Origin: Rhodanobacter sp. L36
GTDB taxonomy: Bacteria; Pseudomonadota; Gammaproteobacteria; Xanthomonadales; Rhodanobacteraceae
NCBI RefSeq assembly: GCF_009765755.1
Contig: NZ_LMUV01000002.1
Coordinates: 1 to 64,000 of the forward strand
Length of the DNA stretch: 64,000 nucleotides
Reading direction: 5' to 3'
A program made the position numbers and the translations under genes. The notes beneath the pieces were generated by a model that worked only from the letters and a program-made list of their open reading frames with translations, was not told the origin of the DNA and searched no databases. This document shows, piece after piece, positions 37,076-44,135 of the stretch; the first letter of the stretch is position 1; every line of letters begins with the position of its first letter.

Positions 37076-38578
37076 GTGACGAATGATGTGGAAGCCATGA
37101 GCAGCCTTTTCGAAATCGCCTTTGATCCACCACCGAAAGGCAGCCGCCGATCGGCGGAATTCGTCCACGCGCAATTGCGCGCCGCGATTCTGGATGGCCG
37201 TCTGGTTCGTGGATCGAAACTTCCGGGTGAGCGTCAGTCGGCGATCTTTTTCGGCGTATCGCGAAACACGGTGGCTCGTGCGTACGCGAAGTTGACGATC
37301 GAGGGATGGGTGGAGCCGCGACAAGGGTCGGGAACGTATGTGGCGGTGAAGCAGCGCCGCGCGCCACGCGAACGTTCGTCAATGCGGCACACGCCGGATC
37401 CGCGATTGAATGCGATGTGGTCGCGACCGGAGCTGCTTCGCACGCTCAACTTCTGGCACGACGCGCCGCGTGCAGAGACGCCGGCAAACGTGGCATCTCT
37501 CGACTTTCGCCCCGCGCTGGTCGATCCGCGATTGTTTCCGTTCGACATCTTTCGCCGCGTGAGTGCGGGGCAATTGCGGCGGATGGAATTGAAGCCGCCG
37601 GCGTTCAAGAGTGCGCAGGGCAATCAGGGACATTTTCCGTTGCGCGCCGCTGTCGCAACGCATATCGGTGTCTCGCGCGCGGTCGTGTGCGAACCCGACG
37701 ACGTACTGGTGACCGCCGGCGCGCAGCAGGCATTCGACATTCTCGCGCGCGTGCTGGTGACGCCCGGCGTCACCACCGTCGCGATCGAGGACCCCGGTTA
37801 TCCGCCGATGCGCGCGGCCTTTCTCGCAGCTGGTGCGAAGGTGGTGGCCATACCGGTTGATGAAGAAGGGCTCGTGGTCGATGCCTTGCCCGCATCGGTG
37901 CAGATCATATGCGTCTGCCCGTCACATCAGTTTCCGCTTGGCGTTTCGATGTCGTCGCAGCGGCGAAAAGCGCTGCTCGATTTTGCGCGCAAGCATGGCG
38001 CCGTCCTCGTCGAGGACGATTACGACGGCGAGTTTCGCTACGACGGCACACCCTTGCAGGCGCTGCGTTCCACCGCCACCGCGGACGACGTGTTCTACGT
38101 CGGCACGTTTTCCAAATGCATGCTGCCCGCGTTGCGGCTCGGTTTCGTGATCGCACCCGCGTGGGCCATGCCGACGCTGATTGCAGCGAAAAACTGCCTC
38201 GACTGGCATTGCCCGACGCTGACGCAGATGGCGGTGGCCCGATACATCTCCGACGGCCATCTGGCGCGGCACGTGCGCAAGCTGCGCGATGTCTACCGGA
38301 AACGCCGGGACCTCATCGTGGACGTGCTCCGCTCGGATTTCGCGGAAGAACTGTCACCCGTGCAATCGCATTACGGCATGCACGTGGCGGCGTTCTCCAC
38401 ACGACCGCGACCGCTCGAGCGCGTCACCGCGAAGGTGCTGGAATCGAACGTGCACCTGCATTCGTTCGAGCGCTATTTCTTCGGCGAGCCCACGTCGCAA
38501 GGCCTGGTATTCGGTTACGGCGCCGTCGATCTTGAAGGCATTGCGCAAGGCCTGAAGGCTTTGCGCCGCGCTTTCTAG
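37076..38578 (+). CDS. MocR/PdxR-family transcriptional regulator
   Basis: 500 residues. An N-terminal GntR-type winged helix (HAQLRAAILDGRLVRGSKLP, then SRNTVARAYAKLTIEGWV) is joined to a fold-type I aminotransferase-like domain. In that domain Lys347 in VGTFSKCMLPALRLGF should bind pyridoxal phosphate. The family commonly controls vitamin B6, GABA or amino-acid genes next to it, and no such gene is adjacent here. The start may be GTG 37076 or ATG 37097; neither has a strong ribosome-binding site. Confidence 0.9.
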   Translation: MTNDVEAMSSLFEIAFDPPPKGSRRSAEFVHAQLRAAILDGRLVRGSKLPGERQSAIFFGVSRNTVARAYAKLTIEGWVEPRQGSGTYVAVKQRRAPRERSSMRHTPDPRLNAMWSRPELLRTLNFWHDAPRAETPANVASLDFRPALVDPRLFPFDIFRRVSAGQLRRMELKPPAFKSAQGNQGHFPLRAAVATHIGVSRAVVCEPDDVLVTAGAQQAFDILARVLVTPGVTTVAIEDPGYPPMRAAFLAAGAKVVAIPVDEEGLVVDALPASVQIICVCPSHQFPLGVSMSSQRRKALLDFARKHGAVLVEDDYDGEFRYDGTPLQALRSTATADDVFYVGTFSKCMLPALRLGFVIAPAWAMPTLIAAKNCLDWHCPTLTQMAVARYISDGHLARHVRKLRDVYRKRRDLIVDVLRSDFAEELSPVQSHYGMHVAAFSTRPRPLERVTAKVLESNVHLHSFERYFFGEPTSQGLVFGYGAVDLEGIAQGLKALRRAF

Positions 38579-38731
38579 TTTGTGCGCGAAGGGCATCAGG
38601 CCGCGCGAATGAACGTCAGTCACCAAGGCGCACGACCAAAGTGGCCCACCGTGAATTCACGCGACTGGCCCCGCTGGCATTGCGGGCTTTCCCTAAAGTC
38701 CCGTCATCGTTTATGACATGCGGAGAGCGCG

Positions 38732-39283
38732 ATGATGTGGAAAGTGCTGTTACGTGGCGTCCTGGTGGTCGGTGTGTTCGCGTGCTCGTCCGTAAGCGCA
38801 AAGGCCGGGTCGCCTCCGAGCGGCGCGCATGATTTCGATTTCGCGCGCGGGGTCTGGCACACGCACGCCACGCAGGTGCTCGACCCCTTCGACGGTGGCA
38901 CACACACGGTCGTCCTGGATGGCACCAAAACGGCGCGAGCCGTATGGAACGGACGCGCGTGGCTCGAGGAAATCGAAGCCGACGGCCCCAACGGACATTG
39001 GGAAGGCGCCACGCTCTTTGTCTACAACCCCAAGGCCGGCCAGTGGAGCCAGACCTACATCGACGGCGACTCCGGCGAATTCGAAGCCCCGACCATCGGC
39101 AGCTTCAAGAATGGACGCGGCGAGTTTTTCGGCACGACGACATACAAAAACCGCATGGTGATCGTCCGCGGCGTCTGGTCGGACATCACCGCCAACGGCC
39201 ATCACTTCGAGATTTCTTATTCGCGGGACGGCGGGAAGACGTGGGTCAGCGCGTTCAGGGCGACGCTGACGCGGATGAAGTGA
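38732..39283 (+). CDS. Exported DUF1579-like protein
   Basis: 183 residues with a signal peptide (LLRGVLVVGVFACSSVSAKA). The mature domain DFDFARGVWHTHATQVLDPF, TLFVYNPKAGQWSQTYID and the closing YSRDGGKTWVSAFRATLTR resemble DUF1579-type proteins, small beta-rich exported proteins that often begin HDFDFxxGxW. No activity is known. It is followed by a long gene-free region with a tandem repeat. Confidence 0.65.
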   Translation: MMWKVLLRGVLVVGVFACSSVSAKAGSPPSGAHDFDFARGVWHTHATQVLDPFDGGTHTVVLDGTKTARAVWNGRAWLEEIEADGPNGHWEGATLFVYNPKAGQWSQTYIDGDSGEFEAPTIGSFKNGRGEFFGTTTYKNRMVIVRGVWSDITANGHHFEISYSRDGGKTWVSAFRATLTRMK

Positions 39284-39365
39284 TGGTGGTGTCGCGCGGT
39301 CGGTGGTTTGGTCGTCTCGATACTGGGCGGCTCGAGCCCTGCCCTGCGGGATATTTGCCGACTCG

Positions 39366-39701
39366 AAAAGACCCGGCCTTCAGTGAAAGAGCGTCACGCG
39401 CGACTCTCCGAAAGCCACGCACCGCACTAAAAGACCCACGTGTGGCTCTCTGAGAGCCACGCGCCGCCGACCAAGAGCCGGGGTCGGGTCTTTTGGAGCC
39501 AGATGCCGCCCAAAAAGACCTAGGCGTGGCTCTCGGAGAGCCACGCGCCACGCAAAAAGAGCCGCGGTTGACTCTGGGAGAGCCACGCGCCGCCGAAAAA
39601 GAGCCGGCGTCGGGTCTTTGAGAGTCACGGTTGGGTCTTTCAGAGCCACGCTTGGCACTCCGAGAGCCAACGCTGGCTCTTAAAGAGCCAAACACGACCG
39701 A
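39366..39701. repeat. Array of 16 degenerate 21-nt tandem units without indels
   Basis: Sixteen consecutive 21-base units can be laid end to end from 39366 to 39701 with no insertion or deletion. Examples are AAAAGAGCCGGCGTCGGGTC, TTGAGAGTCACGGTTGGGTC and TTCAGAGCCACGCTTGGCAC (each given without the last T). Most units carry an AGAGCC(A/G) core and many junctions form a short palindrome CTCT-nn-AGAG. Read on the minus strand the array encodes a heptad (ALKDPTV, TLKDPTP, ALREPRL, ALREPHV). It fills most of the gene-free interval 39284-39841. No CRISPR-type spacer structure is present. Confidence 0.85.
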
Positions 39702-39841
39702 TCTATCCGCACGCCAACGAGGAAAACCACGGGCGGCGTCACGCGCCGTCCGTCCCCGGGTGTCGAGAAGAACGCCATGAACGGCATCGCTGCGACGGCT
39801 CCAACACCGACGAGCTGCTATTTCTTCATGATTCAAAGCCG

Positions 39842-40582
39842 CTACCGAACGCGCTTCCAGACGATGTCTTCGTTGTTGCGCCGGTCGTAGAGCGCATCCA
39901 CTTTGCCTTGCGCGTCCCGGTGAAACAGGATGCGACCTTCCACGCCCTTGCGGAAAAAAAGGTCGCCCGATTCCGGCAGCAGCTTCGTCTTTGCGCCGGT
40001 ACCTCGCTGCACGAAAAGGTCGTTGCCTTCGCGCAGCACGGAACGCTGGTTGCCGGGTGAAAGCTCGTACGTGCCCGTCATACCGTCGAACGCCGAAACA
40101 TTCGTGGTTCCCAGCGCGGGATCCTCGTAGTAACGCATGGTCTGGCTCGCGGCAATCTGCCAGCGGCCCTGTCGATAGAGCCACGTATCCACCGTGTGAT
40201 AGCGCGCGTGCAACGACTGGCCGAACACGGTTTCCGTTTCCTCGCACTCATAACCGACCATCGCCGCGCCAGGCGCGACGATGACGTGCGGATGCACCAC
40301 CGTGAGATGCACGGCATACCCCGCGGGCAACGGCGTCGTATCCGCCAGCAGACTCTTCTTGTCCATCGAGCGACCCTTCTCGTCAAACACCATCGCGTCG
40401 CTGGCGAAATAGGCATCCCACGGCTTCGAATCACCCACGTTCGCCGCGTCATAAAGCTGCTGCGTGCGGCGCAGGAGTTCTGATTCGGTGATGGTGGATG
40501 TAGCTGACGGTGCGGCTCGCGCGAAAAGAGAGCCGTTCAGTGATGCGAGGATCAAAGCGATGAGGACAGATGTGCGGATCAT
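39842..40582 (-). CDS. Exported SnoaL/DUF4440-like protein
   Basis: 246 residues with a signal peptide (RTSVLIALILASLNGSLFA). The first domain (ESELLRRTQQLYDAANVGD, then WDAYFASDAMVFDEKG and RYHTVDTWLYRQGRWQIAAS) has the NTF2-like layout of DUF4440/SnoaL proteins. The C-terminal 85 residues (YELSPGNQRSVLREGNDLFV) resemble the small beta domain often found after beta-lactamase-like or NTF2-like domains (DUF3471-type). No catalytic role can be assigned. Confidence 0.7.
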   Translation of the reverse strand: MIRTSVLIALILASLNGSLFARAAPSATSTITESELLRRTQQLYDAANVGDSKPWDAYFASDAMVFDEKGRSMDKKSLLADTTPLPAGYAVHLTVVHPHVIVAPGAAMVGYECEETETVFGQSLHARYHTVDTWLYRQGRWQIAASQTMRYYEDPALGTTNVSAFDGMTGTYELSPGNQRSVLREGNDLFVQRGTGAKTKLLPESGDLFFRKGVEGRILFHRDAQGKVDALYDRRNNEDIVWKRVR

Positions 40583-41143
40583 GGCTACTTCTCCGAAGCG
40601 ATCGAAGTCGGAATGACCGACCTACCAAGCCCCTGAAGATTAGCGAGCTGCCAACCTTGTCGGTACGTCCACTTTGCGAAAGTTTGGTAACGCCAATTGA
40701 GATGTCTCTGACGCTTTTGTCTTCTGACGAAGCCCATGCAGAGAAGTTTGATCATGCCTGCATCGCGCATCCGCCATGGCCTGCCAAACGCCACCTCGCG
40801 TCTCCGTCAGAAAGCGCACGCCGCCCTGTTTTCTGCTGTGTTTCAGCCTCAACGTGTGGCATCGGGTCGGAGCCGACCCGGCGAATGAGCATCGACAACG
40901 TCTCTGGCAGCACATGTGGCAAACAAGACGCGCCCAGACACTCCCATACGGTTTATTTCTCCGTTTTCGAGGCCATAAGACTTAGTGCCTCATTCAAGGA
41001 GATATGCAAAGCCATCCCCGCTTCACCGGGGCTTCCTGTGTCCGCGCCAAACGGTTCGCAGAGCACATTATTTGTTCGCTTGACGAAGAGATGGTGAAGA
41101 GCCGACCATCCGCGCATATGCCCTGATTCGGGGTCTAATAAGC
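40583..41143. other. Gene-free interval before the second cassette array
   Basis: 560 bases of lower GC than the flanks. A plus-strand frame stays open across most of it, but it lacks a ribosome-binding site and resembles nothing, so I do not call it a gene. A hairpin CCCCG-CTTCA-CGGGG-like sequence is at about 41018-41033. A short stretch at 40846-40863 reads CFSLNVW in one frame, the same seven residues as the end of the protein at 35629, possibly by chance. No integrase remnant was recognised. Confidence 0.4.
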
Positions 41144-41163
41144 GTTAGACAAAGGGGAATAAC

Positions 41164-41544
41164 GTGCGTCACTTGAGCAAAATGATCGTCGCAGGTGCTG
41201 CCATCTATACCTTCGTTGCTTCAGCTGGAGAAGTAACCGTTACGAAAGAACTTCAGGCCGCGATGCAAGATATAGCCGTCCATTCTCAGGTCGTGATGGT
41301 TGACGGCTCGGGAGCCACTCCAAAGACGTTCCACGAAGACTCTGATCCCAAGACTCTTCAAATTGTCATGCTGGCTAAGCCCTCAGACGGAGCTTCTCAA
41401 GTTTCCAGCGATGGCGAGGTCATCTTTTTGCAAAAGGATACCTCCGAGAAGGAGCAGCAGTCCCTATTTGGGACAGCCTTTTATCTCAAAGCCAAGGCGC
41501 GAGAGGCTGCTTCACAACCGGCAGGCGCGCACAGCTCACCGTAG
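41164..41544 (+). CDS. Cassette-encoded exported protein of unknown function
   Basis: 126 residues from GTG 41164, which has AGGGGAATAAC upstream. The N-terminus KMIVAGAAIYTFVASAGEV is a signal peptide. The mature region is about 105 residues, rich in Ser, Thr, Gln and Lys, with no cysteine and no known motif. It ends three bases before attC 41547, as expected for a cassette gene. Confidence 0.65.
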   Translation: MRHLSKMIVAGAAIYTFVASAGEVTVTKELQAAMQDIAVHSQVVMVDGSGATPKTFHEDSDPKTLQIVMLAKPSDGASQVSSDGEVIFLQKDTSEKEQQSLFGTAFYLKAKAREAASQPAGAHSSP

Positions 41545-41546
41545 GC

Positions 41547-41603
41547 GTCTAACATTTCGTTCAACGCGGACGGCTTTGCCGCCGCTTAACTTCAGCGTTA
41601 GGC
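41547..41603 (+). repeat. attC recombination site 4
   Basis: The left core is GTCTAAC (41547-41553) and the right core is GTTAGGC (41597-41603). Inner sequence ATTTCGTTCAACGCGGACGG and arm CTTAACTTCAGC match the other sites. The following cassette starts four bases later. Confidence 0.88.
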
Positions 41604-41606
41604 TTC

Positions 41607-41942
41607 ATGAAACAACTTGCCAAGCTCATAGCCATCAGCACGCTTTGCCTAGTTGTATTTGTCTGGGGGCGTTACCTTTTCCTTGAGGCCCGTGCGGATT
41701 CGACGTACACGAACGCCAAGGTCGGGGACACAGAGAAGGCCATTGTCACCAAACTGGGTGTGCCAGACCAAGTGCTTCCATGCGGCAAGTATCTCTGGTG
41801 GAATGGAGATCAAGAAAATCCACCACTCAACATTGGCCAGTGCAAGAAATGGGTTCGGTACAATTTCTTCTTGCACGCTTTCGCATTCGTGTACTCGTCT
41901 GGTGGCACGCTGGTCTCAAGGTACGAGTACAGCTCGGAGTAG
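41607..41942 (+). CDS. Cassette-encoded SmpA/OmlA-like small exported protein
   Basis: 111 residues starting MKQLAKLIAISTLCLVVFVWG, which is a signal anchor or uncleaved signal peptide. The segment KVGDTEKAIVTKLGVPDQVL followed by YLWWNG has the layout of small SmpA/OmlA-type lipoprotein domains (a helix-turn with G-x-P before strands), but no lipobox is present. Function unknown. The gene starts four bases after attC 4, with no ribosome-binding site, and ends seven bases before attC 5. Confidence 0.55.
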   Translation: MKQLAKLIAISTLCLVVFVWGRYLFLEARADSTYTNAKVGDTEKAIVTKLGVPDQVLPCGKYLWWNGDQENPPLNIGQCKKWVRYNFFLHAFAFVYSSGGTLVSRYEYSSE

Positions 41943-41949
41943 CTGTACA

Positions 41950-42005
41950 GCCTAACAATTCGTTCAAGGCGACGACTTTGCCGCCGCTTAACTCCAGCGT
42001 TGGGC
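41950..42005 (+). repeat. attC recombination site 5
   Basis: The left core is GCCTAAC (41950-41956) and the right core is GTTGGGC (41999-42005). The left arm AACAATTCGTTCAAGGCG is identical to that of site 2, and the right arm is CTTAACTCCAGC. Confidence 0.88.
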
Positions 42006-42020
42006 CTTTGTGGAATGCAT

Positions 42021-42500
42021 ATGATGAAGCTACTGGCTTGCTTGCTGTTTCTGATTGCAACATCGACCACCCTCGCGAGTACGAACTGCACGGATCGACC
42101 AGAATGCTGGCCAGAGGGCAGTTCAATGAATACTGGGTTGCTTTTGGTGCAGAAACGACAAGCAACTGAAAAGCGTCTTGAAAAGAAATACGACAAGTTA
42201 GTGCTCCTAGCGGCGTCTGCGTCGATGCTAAGGCCTAGCGTCAATCAAGCACTCAAAGCAGAGCAAGTGGAGTGGCTCAAATATCGTGGAGCAGAGTGCA
42301 CCCTCGTAGGCGCACTAACTGGTGCTGGTGGATCGTGGCCCTCTACGTATGCAGTGAGGTGCGAGGCGAATCTCACTGATCAACGTCTACGACAGGTACA
42401 GTCTGCTACCAGATGCCTCCAACGGGCCATCGCGAAAAATCAAGAGTTCGACGGAAGCAACTGTCTGCAACAGCTCGCACCTATTGCAAATCGCATGTAA
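42021..42500 (+). CDS. Cassette-encoded LprI/DUF1311-like protein (lysozyme-inhibitor relative)
   Basis: About 159 residues from ATG 42021; ATGs at 42015 and 42024 are alternatives, and GTGGA precedes. A signal peptide (MMKLLACLLFLIATSTTLAS) leads to a mature domain with paired cysteines (NCTDRPEC). It also has KAEQVEWLKYRGAECTLVG, GGSWPSTYAVRC and TDQRLRQVQ, the W-x(5)-C / GGS / C / T-x-R pattern of DUF1311. The best-known member, mycobacterial LprI, inhibits lysozyme. The fit is good to the fold, while the inhibitor role is only an analogy. Confidence 0.7.
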   Translation: MMKLLACLLFLIATSTTLASTNCTDRPECWPEGSSMNTGLLLVQKRQATEKRLEKKYDKLVLLAASASMLRPSVNQALKAEQVEWLKYRGAECTLVGALTGAGGSWPSTYAVRCEANLTDQRLRQVQSATRCLQRAIAKNQEFDGSNCLQQLAPIANRM

Positions 42501-42504
42501 GTAG

Positions 42505-42560
42505 GCCCAACCAATCATTCAAGCGGACGGCTCCGCCGCCGCTTAATTCAAGCGTTACGC
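42505..42560 (+). repeat. attC recombination site 6
   Basis: The left core is GCCCAAC (42505-42511) and the right core is GTTACGC (42554-42560), a variant. The inner palindrome GCGGACGGCTCCGCCGCCGC is the same as in site 1. The arm is CTTAATTCAAGC, the form found in class 1 integron cassettes. Confidence 0.82.
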
Positions 42561-42676
42561 GCCACACATGGCGTTACGGACGCACGGTACCGCTCAGAGT
42601 TTCAAAGACTGTAGGCCACCTTTATCCGGGTGAACACTTGTAGAATCGAAAACAAAATGGCGAAGTGACCCAATTA

Positions 42677-43105
42677 ATGAATCCCCTGACAAAATCTCTC
42701 GTAGCGTTTGTAATTTTCATCCACTTAATGTTTTTCATGCTTGAGGCATTGTTTTGGATGAATCCTGTCGTCTACTCGATCCTGTTGAAATTTCTGGACA
42801 ACCCGGTTGCGATCGACTACGCGACTCAGGCACTGACGCTCAAAGCTCTGTTTGTAAATCAAGGTTTTTATAATTTCTTCCTGTCTATTCTGGGACTAGT
42901 TGGCGCAGTTCTACTTAAAAAAAACGAAAGGCAGCAATCTGGCTACTTACTTATATTGGCGCTCTGCTTCTGCGGCGCAGGTGCAGGCATTGTCTTGGCA
43001 TGCAGCACGAAGGCTTATCTTCTGGCGTTTTTCCAAGCCGTACCGGCTGGCATAGCCTTCTGGCGCGTATATCCTTTGTACAGCGCGTCAATCTCCTCTC
43101 GCTGA
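42677..43105 (+). CDS. Cassette-encoded DUF1304-type membrane protein
   Basis: 142 residues with four hydrophobic segments. The first, SLVAFVIFIHLMFFMLEALF, has the His...Glu pattern of DUF1304; later parts LFVNQGFYNFFLSILGLVGA and the C-terminal AFFQAVPAGIAFW also match that family of small inner-membrane proteins of unknown role. GTG 42665 in the same frame is an alternative start. After the stop, 160 bases remain before the attC, and a second frame stays open there up to a TAA at the attC border (MSQLKQGVHGFWISKGQ from 43159), possibly a relic of another cassette gene. Confidence 0.65.
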   Translation: MNPLTKSLVAFVIFIHLMFFMLEALFWMNPVVYSILLKFLDNPVAIDYATQALTLKALFVNQGFYNFFLSILGLVGAVLLKKNERQQSGYLLILALCFCGAGAGIVLACSTKAYLLAFFQAVPAGIAFWRVYPLYSASISSR

Positions 43106-43268
43106 ATCCCCGCACGCATCGGCATTGGTCGAGTGATGCCTTCGCATGCGCGCAACAGATGTCACAGTTAAAGCAGGGTGTGCATGGCTTTTGGATATCC
43201 AAGGGTCAAGTCACTCAAGAGGAGAAGACACGCGACATCGATAGCATTCTCAATCGGCGGTTGTAAGC

Positions 43269-43325
43269 GCCCAACCCGGCGTTCCATCGGATGGCTTCGC
43301 CACCCGGTGAATTTCAACGTTAGGC
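43269..43325 (+). repeat. attC recombination site 7 (array end)
   Basis: The left core is GCCCAAC (43269-43275) and the right core is GTTAGGC (43319-43325). The middle CCGGCGTTCCATCGGATGGC and arm GTGAATTTCAAC differ from the other six sites, so this cassette has a separate origin. It borders the minus-strand WG-repeat gene. Confidence 0.78.
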
Positions 43326-43367
43326 AGCAGGATTCATTGCGGCAATCGCTGGGGCCTGACTATTGCT

Positions 43368-43910
43368 TCAACGTGAACGACTGAGCCGCGGCCTGCCATT
43401 CTGATCCAGCGACTGCCACGCCCCGCCCTCGAACCACCCATGCTCTCCATCGGGCACCGCGCGGCATCCTGTGCAGACCTCCCATCCTTTGTCGGATTGG
43501 TAGTCGAGCATGCCATCGTATTTGAGTGGCACCACGAGTCGGCCGTGCGTATCGGCCAGCCCCCATTTTCCATCGCGTGTGACGCGGACCAAGCCGTAGT
43601 GAAAGTCGTTGGCGCCGTTGTCCATGACGGCGACGTGGGTGACGACGACGAGACCGTGGCGGTTGATGTAGGACCAGCCGGTGGGCAGGAAGGCGGCGAT
43701 CAGGTGGTGACGGGTGCTGGCGAGAAGTGGTGGCAGGTAGGTCGCGATGACACGCTGCTGGCCGTGGCGGATCTCGAGTGCACAGGCGGGAACGGACGGC
43801 AGATCAGCATCGACCGCGCAGGCTTTTCGCGGTGCACCTTGCGCGATGGCAATCGTGGGCGACGCGAACAGGAACAGAAGTAGGCAAAGCGATGCGGTGA
43901 TCCGGTGCAT
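43368..43910 (-). CDS. Exported WG-repeat-like protein
   Basis: 180 residues from ATG 43910, with GGAAGGACACGC upstream; an upstream frame extension to 43967 is unlikely. The signal peptide is HRITASLCLLLFLFASPTIA. The mature part contains LVRVTRDGKWGLADTHGRLV, one clear WG repeat (DGKWGxxDxxGxxVVPxxYD), and a weaker copy around PTGWSYINRHGLVVV. Cysteine pairs (CTGC) occur near the end. WG-repeat proteins are beta-rich and often exported; no function is known. It is encoded opposite to the cassettes and lies just outside the last attC. Confidence 0.7.
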   Translation of the reverse strand: MHRITASLCLLLFLFASPTIAIAQGAPRKACAVDADLPSVPACALEIRHGQQRVIATYLPPLLASTRHHLIAAFLPTGWSYINRHGLVVVTHVAVMDNGANDFHYGLVRVTRDGKWGLADTHGRLVVPLKYDGMLDYQSDKGWEVCTGCRAVPDGEHGWFEGGAWQSLDQNGRPRLSRSR

Positions 43911-44135
43911 GCGTGTCCTTCCAGAAGAAAACCCAGCCTTGAGCGTAAAGCCCCAGTAGCGCGTCAAGAACTACCCCAAACCATCCCCTGCAGCAGGAGA
44001 GGGCGAAAATCATTTTGAAACCGGACGACGGCGGTCTCGACACAACCCCTCGGCCACACGGCCTACGCCATCCCGCGAATGGCTGCGGGGGTCGCGAGTC
44101 CGCAGGATAGGCGCATTGCCTTGCCCTGCGCCGCC

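Larger units (their letters stand above)
41144..43325 (+). mobile_element. Second integron gene-cassette array, four attC sites
   Basis: A GTTAGAC core (41144-41150) is followed by four small plus-strand genes, each ending at an attC site: 41547-41603, 41950-42005, 42505-42560 and 43269-43325. All sites have the same orientation and the same internal arms as those at 93-974, so the cassettes come from the same kind of integron. No intI is present in the window. GC content is clearly below that of the flanking chromosome. The opening core lacks a normal left half, so it could be a relic attI or a deleted attC. Confidence 0.85.

Noticed and set aside
39366..39701. Possible CRISPR array.
   Set aside because: The units are directly adjacent, degenerate and only 21 bases, with no unique spacers and no cas genes nearby.
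39255..40247. A 330-codon minus-strand frame that includes the 21-nt array with GSxxxxR heptads.
   Set aside because: Its N-terminal half is a shadow of the SnoaL-like gene at 39842 in another frame, and no start with a ribosome-binding site is seen near 39840. The array is kept as a repeat, not as a gene.
40570..41097. A 175-codon plus-strand frame before the second cassette array.
   Set aside because: It starts inside the SnoaL-like gene's start region, has no ribosome-binding site, shows no known motif and ends without relation to the array. It may be a relic.
40583..41143. Possible integrase (intI) remnant next to the second array.
   Set aside because: Neither strand shows the tyrosine-recombinase boxes (RHSFAT-like, HxLGH-like, YTH) in any frame that I read.
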